This document shows, in pieces, positions 21,057 to 30,500 of a stretch of 64,000 nucleotides of DNA. Position 1 is the first letter of the stretch. Every line of letters begins with the position of its first letter. The position numbers and the translations under genes were made by a program. The DNA is from Woeseia sp. (GTDB taxonomy: Bacteria; Pseudomonadota; Gammaproteobacteria; Steroidobacterales; Woeseiaceae): NCBI GenBank assembly GCA_021773015.1, contig JAJFKW010000001.1, forward strand, positions 2,401,305-2,465,304, written 5' to 3'. Below the pieces are notes generated by a model. It saw only the letters and a program-made list of their open reading frames with translations. It made no database searches and was not told the DNA's origin.

Positions 21057-22913
21057 CTAAAACACAACGTTAAGCATGATCAACGATATCACCAGAAACA
21101 ACGCGGTCATAATGCTGCCCACTCGAAGAAAATCCGAAACTCTATAGCCACCTGGCCCCATTATCAGGGCATTGACCTGGTGGGTTGGAATCATAAAAGA
21201 ATTGGAAGTTGATATCGCCACGGTCAGTGCAAACATCGCCGGATCGGCACCGATCGCCAATGCCAAATTGATCGCGAATGGAACGAGCAACACTGTCGCG
21301 CCAACGTTAGAAATCACCAAAGAGAACGCGCTAGCAACAAGGGCGAGCAATGCTTGCAGGATCCACGCTGGCACATCGCCAATTCTCTCGAGCAAATGCC
21401 GAACGACGTAGTCTGCAGTTCCTGAAGACTCAACCGCCATGCCGAGCGGCAGCAAACCAGCAAGCAGGAAAACTGTTTTCCAGCTCACGGCTTTGTACGC
21501 CTCATCCATGGTCAGCACTCCGAACGAAATCATGCCGACAGCGCCCGTCATTAGTGCCACCGGCAGGATGACGTTAGTGAAAACAATCATGCCGATTGAA
21601 ACGGCGAAAAAACCGAGTGCCAGTGCTAGTTTGTACGGCTCTCTTTGTTCGCGGGGATAGTCCGTTGTCACAATGACAAAGTCCCGGTCTTTTTCCAGCC
21701 GTGTTAGGTATTCCCACCGGGTGTGACAGACCAGCATATCGCCAGGTTCGATCGGCACGGCGGCGATTTTGTTGGTGATCGCCTTGCCGGCACGTACGAT
21801 GGAAATCAGGCTGAGGCCATAGGTCATCCGAAAATGCAGGTCCTTCGCCGTGTGACCAATGAGTTGAGAATCGGGAGGAACAAGGACTTCCGCGATGCCG
21901 GCAATGGAGCGAGCCAGCAGATGACGAAACTCAATCAGTTTTGGCCGCAAATTCAGACCTGCGGCAGCAACGAATTCTTTGAGCTTGTCAGATTGGGCAA
22001 TGATCGCCAATGTAGCAGGTGCAGCAATCGGTGCTTCCACCGGCGGTGACACTAGGACTTTTCCTGCGTAACGGGAGGCGACGATGCGCACGTCGTATTT
22101 GAGTTGTGCGTCGACAATATTCATACCGACTAACACGCTGTCCACTGGCACCTCGACTTCGCGGACTGCCGCGTCGACGCCGTGAAGCCGTCGCATGTAG
22201 CGCGCGGTGCCGGTACTGCGAGCCATACTCTCAGTGGTTCCTATTGGCAGCACGAATTTGCCGAATAGCAAAAAGAACAGCAAGCCGGCAACGACCAACG
22301 CGACCCCCACAGGCGTCACCGAGAAGAGCGTAAAGTGCTGTATCGCTTGATCCGCGTCGAGGCTGCGATTCGAATTGTCGATCAGATCGTTCAGCATAAT
22401 GAGCGGACTGGACGCCACCAGCGTCATCGTGCCGCCGAGGATTGCACAAAAACCCATCGGCATGACAAGCCGAGCCATGGGTATGCGGGTGCGTGAGGAT
22501 ATGCGCGCAACAACCGGCAAATACAGTGCCGCAGCACCTACGTTCTGCATAAATGAGGAAACGACGGCGACAGAACCGGCGATCAGCGACACAATCTGTT
22601 TTTCGGTTTTGCCACCGTAGCGCAGAATCGCCCAGGCCACACGTTCCATGACACCCGTCTTGTCTAGGCCACCACCCAGAATCATGACGGCAATAATGGA
22701 GACGACAGCGTTACTCGAAAAGCCAGAGAACAAAACGTCGGGCGTCAATAATTCTTGCAGACCAGGCACAAATATCAACAGGCCCAACAGTGTCATGATC
22801 AGTAGTGCAGCGACATCGACTCGCAGCAATTCGGTCACGAAAACGAACACAGCGAAGACGACAATCGCCATGACGATCACCATTTCGGTGGTCAGTGTCG
22901 GCAGCGCATCCAT
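21057..22913 (-). CDS. SLC13-type permease with two TrkA-C domains
   Basis: About 618 residues. Two sets of hydrophobic helices (about 5-185 and 440-618) flank a soluble middle with two TrkA-C-like modules (about 215-290 and 305-385: EVPVDSVLVGMNIVD and EVLVPPDSQLIGHTAKDL). This is the layout of SLC13/CitT-like anion carriers (YfbS/SdcS-type). The substrate may be a dicarboxylate, sulfate or another anion; it cannot be told. The start at 22913 matches usual family starts; the frame is open to a TTG at 23000, and neither has a good ribosome site. It is convergent with the propeller gene and followed upstream by an MFS carrier on the same strand. Confidence 0.85.
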   Translation of the reverse strand: MDALPTLTTEMVIVMAIVVFAVFVFVTELLRVDVAALLIMTLLGLLIFVPGLQELLTPDVLFSGFSSNAVVSIIAVMILGGGLDKTGVMERVAWAILRYGGKTEKQIVSLIAGSVAVVSSFMQNVGAAALYLPVVARISSRTRIPMARLVMPMGFCAILGGTMTLVASSPLIMLNDLIDNSNRSLDADQAIQHFTLFSVTPVGVALVVAGLLFFLLFGKFVLPIGTTESMARSTGTARYMRRLHGVDAAVREVEVPVDSVLVGMNIVDAQLKYDVRIVASRYAGKVLVSPPVEAPIAAPATLAIIAQSDKLKEFVAAAGLNLRPKLIEFRHLLARSIAGIAEVLVPPDSQLIGHTAKDLHFRMTYGLSLISIVRAGKAITNKIAAVPIEPGDMLVCHTRWEYLTRLEKDRDFVIVTTDYPREQREPYKLALALGFFAVSIGMIVFTNVILPVALMTGAVGMISFGVLTMDEAYKAVSWKTVFLLAGLLPLGMAVESSGTADYVVRHLLERIGDVPAWILQALLALVASAFSLVISNVGATVLLVPFAINLALAIGADPAMFALTVAISTSNSFMIPTHQVNALIMGPGGYRVSDFLRVGSIMTALFLVISLIMLNVVF

Positions 22914-23057
22914 CAAGTGAGTATAGTTGGGTACGGATAGAAACAGTAAACTACTTTGGAACCCCACTGCGTCGTGAATCGCTTGATGTTTCGCGAACAA
23001 CCGTCTTCATATATTGGAATGATGGCCTGTCCGAAAACGCCACTGAATAATCGATTA

Positions 23058-24263
23058 TTAACGCCGCCTTAGTAACACAGACGCTATCGTCATAGCACCT
23101 GCAGCAAAGAGACAGTAGAAACCGATGTACACCATTTGCCTTGGCAGGGCCATGCCCTGGTCAATTAATGTCCCTGTCAGTCCGGGGCCGGCGGCCGTCG
23201 CAAGAACCGCTGCGGCGACGGTAACCGAGCGAACCGCACCCAAATTCGCGAGGCCGTAGATCTCGGGCCACAACGAGCCAAACAACGTCGATGAAATACC
23301 GTAACTGATTCCGAGAAGCACCATCACGATCAGCAGCGTTACTTCCGGTCCGCTGTAAGCCAATGCGAAACAGGCGGCTGATAGCGGCAGCAGAAAATAT
23401 GGCAACACCGAGGTCGCCCCAAACCGATCGATCGCGGCACCGGCAAGCAAAGCGCAACCGACGGTGGTCAACGCCATTACCACTAATGACATAGCGAAAA
23501 ACTGTGGCGGCCAATCGTGCAACGCGGTGAGGTAATTCTGATGATAGAAGATCGTTGTACCAATGAACGCGGGCGCCAGAACCCCAGTAAGGAGTACCCA
23601 GAATATCGGATCGTGCAAAACTTCGCGCCGCGTCCAGTTGCGTACATCAGGCAACGTACTCATTTCCGTTGACGGCTGCCCATGCGGCACGCGTGGCTCG
23701 CGGTAGCTCCAATAAGCAAAAGGCAGACCAACGACAAGCAATGCGATGGCGGCGGCTACCCAACCGACGCGAAAACCGTAAGCGATTGCGAACATTGAAA
23801 ACGCCAAAGGGATCATGGCTTCGCCGCCCTGGTGTCCTAGCACGACTAGCGATATGGCCCGACCTCTCGCAGCAACAAACCACCGCCCAGTCGAGGTCAA
23901 CGCTATATGCGTCATCATGCCCTGACCGAATAACCGCAGCATGAAAATAGCGACGACGAGAACTGGCACTGACGAAGCGTAGCCCGCCAGCAATGTTGCC
24001 ACCGCGAGAACCGGTATCACCAACGCTATCATGCGGTGAGCCGGCACGACATCCACTAACCTGCCAACAAACGGAAGGCATAGTGCGCTCGCCAGCGTAG
24101 CGAACATATAGAGCCGCCCAAACTCACCGTGGCTCAGCCCAAACGCGGACTGCCATTCTGAAACAGACGCGGATATAAAATACGTTTGCCCAAAACTGGA
24201 AAAGTACGTAAGCATGAATCCGCCGGCGAGCCAACGGAAGTTGCGCCTTATGAAGGTAAACAT
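23058..24263 (-). CDS. MFS transporter
   Basis: 401-residue major facilitator with about 12 membrane helices. It carries an MFS loop 2-3 motif (GRLVDVVPAHR) and a central loop near 195-215. The layout resembles monocarboxylate or oxalate/formate-antiporter-like carriers (family-level impression only). It is on the same strand as the SLC13-type gene 144 bases downstream and may be co-transcribed with it. The ribosome site is weak. Confidence 0.85.
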   Translation of the reverse strand: MFTFIRRNFRWLAGGFMLTYFSSFGQTYFISASVSEWQSAFGLSHGEFGRLYMFATLASALCLPFVGRLVDVVPAHRMIALVIPVLAVATLLAGYASSVPVLVVAIFMLRLFGQGMMTHIALTSTGRWFVAARGRAISLVVLGHQGGEAMIPLAFSMFAIAYGFRVGWVAAAIALLVVGLPFAYWSYREPRVPHGQPSTEMSTLPDVRNWTRREVLHDPIFWVLLTGVLAPAFIGTTIFYHQNYLTALHDWPPQFFAMSLVVMALTTVGCALLAGAAIDRFGATSVLPYFLLPLSAACFALAYSGPEVTLLIVMVLLGISYGISSTLFGSLWPEIYGLANLGAVRSVTVAAAVLATAAGPGLTGTLIDQGMALPRQMVYIGFYCLFAAGAMTIASVLLRRR

Positions 24264-24342
24264 GGAATCGTCATCTGATCAATTAGCGGAAAGCGCAGGT
24301 AAACGGAACAAGATTGAGCGGCAATTTCGCCCTGATTCAATT

Positions 24343-24370
24343 GCAAAAGGCCCCATCAAGGGCCTTTTGC
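24343..24370 (-). terminator. Strong rho-independent terminator
   Basis: Perfect 11-bp stem (GCAAAAGGCCC at 24343-24353, GGGCCTTTTGC at 24360-24370) with a 6-base loop. It lies 45 bases past the stop of the small lysine-rich gene at 24415-24531 and insulates it from the MFS gene. Confidence 0.85.
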
Positions 24371-24414
24371 CGATCAAAGAAACGTAAGGTTGTGCAACGA
24401 CAAAGCGGCGCGAA

Positions 24415-24531
24415 TCACTCGCCGATGCGACCTCTTTCATTTTTCTTTGCTTTCTTCGCAGCCTTTTTCTCTTTTGCCGTCATACTCGGCATTTTCTTGG
24501 TCTCTTTGTTGCTCTTGCGTTCTTTACCCAC
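24415..24531 (-). CDS. 38-residue lysine-rich small protein
   Basis: A very short gene read GTG-GGT-AAA: residues begin MGKERKSNKETKK and continue MPSMTAKEKKAAKKAKK to end RGRIGE. About 15 of 38 residues are lysine, predicting a basic, RNA- or nucleic-acid-associated protein. GTG start with GGGG 8 bases before it. A strong terminator lies just downstream on the same strand, which supports a real monocistronic gene. Similar tiny basic proteins starting MGKERKSNKE exist in proteobacteria as hypothetical proteins (recalled, not searched). The opposite strand has an apparent 80-codon frame that is only its shadow. Confidence 0.65.
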   Translation of the reverse strand: MGKERKSNKETKKMPSMTAKEKKAAKKAKKNERGRIGE

Positions 24532-24950
24532 AACCTATACCCCTGCAGTAAATTGACCTGGCGTGCCGAGATCGAGACGCCGCAGCTCCTAGGTCATCCA
24601 TAGTACGCCAGCCAATTTACAATTGTTATGTCGGATTTCACCACATCATCACGAGTCCCATCCATCGTTTTCAGAGATACGTTAGTGTGTGGATAGTCTC
24701 GCCTCAACGTCGCGACAATCAAACTGAGTCCGTCTATTCGACTAACCGCCCATTTGACGTGCGGTTTTTAGTAAGAACACGCAGAAATTCAGTCGCGAGC
24801 CAAAATTCATCCGCGATTATTCTTTAGAGAGTTAATGGAATACCTGCTGCCTGGATTGCACTGCGCCGCGTAACAATGCATAACTCGGTCAGGCAATGCT
24901 CAGACTTCACCTTCACCAACGAAAATAGTCGACTTTTAGGGCCGAGACTC
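24532..24950. other. Intergenic stretch with one hairpin
   Basis: About 420 bases with no convincing gene. The upstream region of the small lysine-rich gene lies at its left end. A hairpin with arms AACCGC (24744-24749) and GCGGTT (24761-24766), followed on the plus strand by further T residues, could be a terminator, but no plus-strand gene lies upstream of it. The remainder shows nothing recognisable. Confidence 0.35.
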
Positions 24951-25673
24951 ATGACGCTAGAATCTGTCCAGTACAAGTTACAAGACCATGTTGCCATCAT
25001 TCGCATCGACGATGGCAAACGAAACGCGCTATCCCCAGAAGTGCTTAAGCAAATCTATCAAGCATTGGATCGCGCCGAATCCGATCAGGCAAGCGTTATC
25101 TTGACTGGCCGGGAATCGGTCTTCTCAGCCGGCTTCGACCTGCATGTCATGAAACGCGGTGGGATGAATGCGCTACGCATGCTACGCCTCGGCTACGCCT
25201 TGACCGCCCGCGTCATGGCATACCCGTATCCAGTCATCGCTGCTTGCAACGGCCACGCTTTCGCGATGGGTGTCTTTCTGATGCTGTCAGCCGACTATGT
25301 GATCGGCAGCCGTGGTGACTTCAAGATCGCAGCAAACGAGGTCGCTATCGGCCTGACCATGCCACGTGTTGCCGCAGCGACATTACGCCATCGGCTCAAT
25401 CCGGCCGCATTCCAACGCGCGGTAACGCTGTCTGAGTACTTCAAGGTCGATTCAGCACTCAGTGTGGGATTTTTTGACGAGTTGGTCGAGCCTAACGAAC
25501 TAATGTCTCGCGCCAAAACCCATGCCGAAGATTTCAAAAAACTCGACCCTCACGCACACACAGCATCAAAACGCAGAATTCGCGCGTCACTCATTCGAAA
25601 AATTCGATACAGCATACCGTTGGATATATTGGACGCAGCATTGATGGGTTTGCGCGGCACAAAGCCGCGCTGA
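24951..25673 (+). CDS. Enoyl-CoA hydratase/isomerase (crotonase) family protein
   Basis: 240-residue crotonase. The oxyanion-hole segments are FSAGFDLH (Ala60-Gly61) and CNGHAFAMG (Gly107). A conserved Glu130 lies in ANEVAIGLTMP, while the second hydratase glutamate is not obvious, so an isomerase or dehalogenase-type reaction is as likely as hydration. Start ATG at 24951 follows AGGG; the frame is open 75 bases further upstream without homology. It stands alone, convergent with the merR gene. Confidence 0.85.
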   Translation: MTLESVQYKLQDHVAIIRIDDGKRNALSPEVLKQIYQALDRAESDQASVILTGRESVFSAGFDLHVMKRGGMNALRMLRLGYALTARVMAYPYPVIAACNGHAFAMGVFLMLSADYVIGSRGDFKIAANEVAIGLTMPRVAAATLRHRLNPAAFQRAVTLSEYFKVDSALSVGFFDELVEPNELMSRAKTHAEDFKKLDPHAHTASKRRIRASLIRKIRYSIPLDILDAALMGLRGTKPR

Positions 25674-25741
25674 GAAAACGCTTGATTCCACCTTTTAAGT
25701 ATTCGGTTTGGCCGTTGCTTCGCGTCACAGACAGTTGTCAA

Positions 25742-26164
25742 CTACCATTCCTTGCCCTGTTGCAGAACGTCGATAATCGGACAATCGGGAACGTCCTTTC
25801 CAGAACAGCGATTCGACAGAGCCGATAGGGTGCGTTGCATTTTTCGCAGGTCGGAGATCTTTGCGCGAATATCTTCCAGGTGTTCATCGGCAATGGTTTT
25901 GACGCGCTCACAGGAAATCTGCTCGCCATCCACTAGTGACAGAAGATCGCGAATCTCAGCCATTGAGAACCCAAGCTCCCGACTGCGGCGGATAAACAAT
26001 AGCCGGCCTCGCATTTCTTCCGTGTACAACCGATGCCCACCTTCGGTCCTCGCCGGTTCTGGCATCAGGCTTTGCTGTTCGTAGTAACGGATCGTTTCTA
26101 TTTTGCAACCGGTTTGATTGGACAACTCTCCAATTCCCATTGGGAATCTGTTTGTTCCCGCCAT
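25742..26164 (-). CDS. MerR-family metal-responsive regulator
   Basis: 140 residues. N-terminal winged helix (10-75), dimer helix, then a metal loop. Cys85, Cys120 and Cys128 line up with the Hg-binding cysteines of MerR (first pair 35 apart, as in Tn501 MerR). The second pair is C-x7-C, one residue shorter than MerR and the same as CueR. A thiophilic metal ligand (Hg, Pb, Cd or Cu) is inferred. RBS GGAGG lies 6 bases before the ATG. Divergent from the membrane protein/thioredoxin-like pair, whose promoter has the long spacer typical of MerR targets. Confidence 0.9.
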   Translation of the reverse strand: MAGTNRFPMGIGELSNQTGCKIETIRYYEQQSLMPEPARTEGGHRLYTEEMRGRLLFIRRSRELGFSMAEIRDLLSLVDGEQISCERVKTIADEHLEDIRAKISDLRKMQRTLSALSNRCSGKDVPDCPIIDVLQQGKEW

Positions 26165-26179
26165 TTGTGTCCTCCGACC

Positions 26180-26210
26180 TTGAATCTGTAGTAACTATAG
26201 ATATTAGACT
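26180..26210 (+). promoter_or_regulatory. MerR-type promoter with 19-bp spacer and dyad
   Basis: -35 TTGAAT (26180-26185) and -10 TAGACT (26205-26210) are separated by exactly 19 bases. Between them sits a dyad ATCTGTAG (26184-26191)/CTATAGAT (26195-26202), 7 of 8 matching. An over-long spacer with a centred operator is the hallmark of promoters untwisted by MerR proteins. It should drive the gene at 26250. Confidence 0.7.
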
Positions 26211-26249
26211 TCGAAAGCATATACCGTTTCACTACCGACGAGGGGTCCC

Positions 26250-27191
26250 ATGAGCGACAAATTGGCGATGAAAGAAACGTTTCGCTTTGCCGAACCGGGA
26301 ACATTAACGAAGCCGGGGCCAATTGGCCGCATCGTAAGACTAAGCCTTGGCGTACTCTGCATTTGGTTAGTTGTACAACTCGTCATGCACTCCAATACAA
26401 GGGACCTACACAACCCCTCCTTTTGGCTGATGGCAGTGTTCAGTCTCTTCTTGGTGCCTTACGTTGTAAATATTGGTTTGGGCGTCAATTGGGGCGCGTG
26501 GCCTAGAGTGTCTTCGGCATTGATTGTTGTTGCCGCTGCGGGTTACAGCTTTGTATTTTCAGGTACTGTTTTGGGGGCGCCACTTTGGGCCACAGTTGCG
26601 GCCTGGATGACCTACGTTTTCGCGCACCTTGGCGTTTCGTTTGTTCTATCCGCAATTCTCGCCACACCGGGGTGCGAGATGCGTGCGATACCGCACGTGC
26701 TCGGAACCATATTCCGTAGTAAAACAAGAGAGCACTATTGTCCAGGATTCATAGAGAAAATCGATCAATGGGAGTTGCAGCGCAAAAACCTATCCTCACA
26801 AAGCATAGGTGATGATCGATCGATTGACGAGAATACAACGAAAGATATTGTCTCCAGTGCCGGTAAGCAATTGCTTGTGTACGGTATTCCGTTTGCCGCG
26901 CTGCAGCTCGCTGGAAACTTGGCAGGCTTTACGATCGCAACAATTGTTCCTGCGATTGCGTTTCTCGTTGTTGGCATGCTTTGTTCCATCAATGCGTGGC
27001 GCTCACGCAGAGTTCATTGCTATTTCATGGGTCCGTGGTGTTTGATTGCAGGAACGATGACGGCACTCTACAGTCTCCGAATAATCGACTTCGGCCCAAG
27101 CAGTTGGTCGTTGTTCGTCAACACCGGGCTCGCCGGTGCCGCCGTGATCTACATGACAACCGAGAAAATTTGGGGAAAGTACTTTGTCTGA
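26250..27191 (+). CDS. Multi-spanning membrane protein with Cys motifs, MerR-controlled
   Basis: Not assigned to a named family. 313 residues with about 7-8 hydrophobic segments (25-46, 57-75, 90-107, 112-137, 208-225, 227-248, 258-275, 287-302). Cytosolic-looking loop 140-200 contains GCEMRAIPH (Cys142) and EHYCPG (Cys164). Near the C-terminus MLCSINAWRSRRVHCYFMGP gives Cys245, Cys257 and Cys264. These cysteines and the adjacent MerR point to metal transport or detoxification, but it is not MerT. ATG with a GGGG ribosome site. The end overlaps the next gene by 8 bases. Confidence 0.8.
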   Translation: MSDKLAMKETFRFAEPGTLTKPGPIGRIVRLSLGVLCIWLVVQLVMHSNTRDLHNPSFWLMAVFSLFLVPYVVNIGLGVNWGAWPRVSSALIVVAAAGYSFVFSGTVLGAPLWATVAAWMTYVFAHLGVSFVLSAILATPGCEMRAIPHVLGTIFRSKTREHYCPGFIEKIDQWELQRKNLSSQSIGDDRSIDENTTKDIVSSAGKQLLVYGIPFAALQLAGNLAGFTIATIVPAIAFLVVGMLCSINAWRSRRVHCYFMGPWCLIAGTMTALYSLRIIDFGPSSWSLFVNTGLAGAAVIYMTTEKIWGKYFV

Positions 27192-27525
27192 CAATAACGT
27201 CAACCCGCAATTGACGCCTCTTCTGCAATTTCTTTACTTCGAAGACTGTCCGCTTGCAGAAGCTGCACGGAAATCCCTCGAAAAGGCGCTTCAACTATGC
27301 GACATCGACATTAATCAATACAAAACAATTGATCTTCTCGATGCCAGGACACCCGCGAATCTTATCGGTTGGGGCTCACCGACTATTTTGATCAACGGTG
27401 AGGACGTGACCGGTTGTAAAAAGGGCGATGGTATTGGCTGCCGCGTTTACCAAACGGTCGACAAGGTACCTACGGTTGCGATCATAGCCGCCGCGATACG
27501 AAATGAATCACCACGTACTTCGTAA
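27184..27525 (+). CDS. Thioredoxin-like protein of metal-resistance type
   Basis: 113 residues. FLYFEDCPLAEAARKSLE and GWGSPTILINGEDVTG match the small thioredoxin-fold proteins often found beside mer-type genes. The active site has a single cysteine (Cys22) instead of CxxC. Cys78 and Cys86 form a second thiol pair (GCKKGDGIGC). TTG start at 27184 with GGAAAG a few bases before; it overlaps the membrane-protein gene by 8 bases, so the two are coupled. A role in handling a thiophilic metal is inferred. Confidence 0.7.
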   Translation: MSDNNVNPQLTPLLQFLYFEDCPLAEAARKSLEKALQLCDIDINQYKTIDLLDARTPANLIGWGSPTILINGEDVTGCKKGDGIGCRVYQTVDKVPTVAIIAAAIRNESPRTS

Positions 27526-27562
27526 TCCTGCGAACAAACGGGTCGGCACTGCCCTGCCCTCG

Positions 27563-30500
27563 TTACTGAAACAGAAACTTGCCGCGCTCCACTTGTTTAG
27601 GCCACAACTGATTCATGCTTGCAGCGTCGTACACCACACCATCAATAACCGTCATGTTGACGCTGTCGCTGTTTTCGATTTTCTCCAACGGATTTTCGTC
27701 AAGTACGACAAGGTCTGCCAGTTTGCCCGCTGTGATTGATCCCAGATGCTTGTCCATGCCGAGGTACTCAGCACCATTGATTGTTGCAATGCGCAGAGCA
27801 TCGTGGGGCTCGATGCCGCCCTGTGTCAGGGCCCACAGCTCCCAGTGAGTACCTAATCCCTGTAATTGCCCGTGCGCGCCAAGCGTGATCAAACCGCCAG
27901 CATCGTCAATTTTCTTCTGATGCCGCGCAACGTTCATATGGTTGTAGTCGTCGTCGGCAGCCATACTTCGCCGCCTAGCGCGTGCGTCTATCAAGCGCGG
28001 CGGATGAAACGACTGCAACTTGTCGTTTTTCCATGCCTCATAATGCTGGTAAAACCAATTCTCACCAGATAGATCTCCGTATGCGACCAATAGCGTAGCA
28101 GTGTAGCCTGCACGAGTCTTTACATAGAGCGTTACCGTATCGTTGTAGGTGTTCGCGACGGACATAGCGTGTTCGATTCCACTGTGACCATCGATAATCA
28201 TGCCCATATTTTTCGCGTAGTCACCGCCACCCTCCGGTACAACGAGCATATTCTCAGCAGCGGCGGCGCGGATAATCCACTGACGTTGATCGCGGCGTGG
28301 CTGCTCATAGCTCTTGACGCTGAACGCGCCGAGGTTTTTTAATCGTCGAACATGCGATAGCGCGTCAGCGTAGCTTGATATTTCCGCCTTGTCCTGTATA
28401 TCCGAGCCGTACAGGATGAAGCCGGTCGAGAAGATGCGTGGCCCAACCATAACGCCGGCCGACACCATTTCCGACTGACCAAAAATAATGTGCGTACTTG
28501 CCGACGGATCGTGCACGGTGGTTACGCCGTAGGCGAGGTTCACGTAGTACTGCCAATCTTTTTGTGGATTGACATCGAGCACCGCATAGCCGAGATGCGC
28601 GTGCACATCGACGAAACCAGGCATGACTGTCTTGCCGCTCACGTCAATCGTCTTAGCACCGGCAGGTATTGCAACATCTTCGACCGAACCGACTGCGATA
28701 ATGCGATTATCTTCGACAACGATTACACCATTCTCGATTATTTCGTCGCCTTCCATCGTGATGATTCGCGCGCCGCTCAATACCAGCGTGCCATCCGGCT
28801 TGGCACGCGGTACTGTCAGGTCAATCTCAAATTGTTCCGGCTCGAACGGTTTCTCTTTCTTTGCTTCTTTATCCTCGTCTTTTTTGGTAATTTGCTTAAC
28901 CGCTATCTTCGATTCTGTGAGCCACTCGTTGAATGCCGACCAGGCACTCCACGGCGCCCCATCGCTGACAGTGACGTCCACTCGAGCCTGTGCGGCATCC
29001 CGCCATTCAGGTTCAAGCACAGATTTCAACCCGGGCAATTCGTATGACGTATCGCCGTAACTGTACTTGCCATCTTTTAACACCGACACGCTAACAACGC
29101 TGATGCCATCGTCACCCGCATCCCGTGGCTCAACCTTCGGCGCAAAAGTCAGGTCACTCGTCGATGCGCGATATACCTTGCGGCCGAAACCCCAACTTAA
29201 CTGCTTGCTATCGTGGCTCCATGCAACCCATTCGCCGCCGTCATTGCTCAACCGCTGAAAAGGAAATGCCGCACTCGTCGGATTGAAATCGACGATTGCA
29301 CCAAGCTTAGGCAATGGCGCTACGTAGGCGTTATGCAATTCGGTAAACGCCACATGTGTTTCGTCTGGACTGACGATGATTTCTTGCGCGTAACGCAAAC
29401 CCATATGCAGTTTGCGATCGGTGCTGTCTAGCTTGATCGAATACAGTACGGCGCGGCCAGGTTTGCGTTCGCCACGCTCACCTGCCATTTCCTCATTGTC
29501 GATATACCAAATACGATCACCGCTTCGCGAAAACGTTGGGCGCGTTATGCGCATCTGCGCACCACGATTCGTCGTAGAAGTAATGAGCTGCGCATCACCA
29601 CGGCCGCTGGCGCTTAGCAGCAAGATATCGTGTCGCTGCTCATCACCGAGGTCTTCACCGCGTAAGTTCGCACCGCTGCCTGCGACCACCAGAATTTGCT
29701 TACCGTCGGCCGAATATGCCGGGTTGGCAAGTTGCGATCCGGAGCGATACACGGTGGTAGATGCGCCGGGACGACCGCGGCGCATTGCTATGGTCTTTAG
29801 CGCACCGCCTGTTGTGTCGCTCCAGGTAGTGAACGCCATACGCGAGCCGTCAGGCGAAAACGCGGGTGCGAACTCGAACTCGCCGGCTGAGGTCAACCGT
29901 TGCGGCGTGCCGTCGGGCAGACGCTTATAATAGAGATGTCCGAGCGCGTTGAAGACAAGCGTGGAACCGTCCGGGCTGATCACCGGCCAGCGGATAATAT
30001 TCGCTTGCAATGTTTCGGGCGCCGGATCTCGTTTCGAACGCAATGGTTGGTGATAGCGGAGCGACACGTCAACCTGGAAAGGAATGTCAGCGACGCGACC
30101 GTTGTTGACGGCAATTTGATTAATTTTTCCAGCGGCCCAAACGATCAAACTCTTACCGTCAGGCAGCCAATCAAAAGATGGATACACACCATTTGCTGCG
30201 AAGCCGGCGATCTCGTCGCGATCCAAGCCATCCCAAATCTGTCGTTCCGAACCGTCGGCCAAGTCGTGCAACCAAAGTGCTGAGGCAGTACCAATGCGGC
30301 GAACAAAAGCAAGCGTCTTGCCGTCTGGGCTCAACGTTGGCACGCTCGCACTGCCATTGCCGCCAGCGACAGTGCGTTTCTCGCCAGTTTCGCGATCGTA
30401 GCGAATCACTGACCAGATATTGTCGTGCACATTTGTGTTGTAGGAGAAACCACCACTTGCGCCGTAGTACACGTATCGCCCATCTGGACTAGGCGCTATG

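Noticed and set aside
24314-24556. Plus-strand 80-codon frame with phenylalanine-rich helix
   Set aside because: It is the complement of the lysine-rich small gene; poly-Lys codons read as Phe/Leu on the other strand.
24744-24769. Terminator of a small RNA
   Set aside because: The hairpin exists but no promoter or conserved transcript upstream could be supported, so it is noted only within the intergenic entry.
28490-29047. Plus-strand open frame of about 185 codons
   Set aside because: It lies inside the propeller-amidohydrolase gene on the other strand, where catalytic motifs show the true frame.
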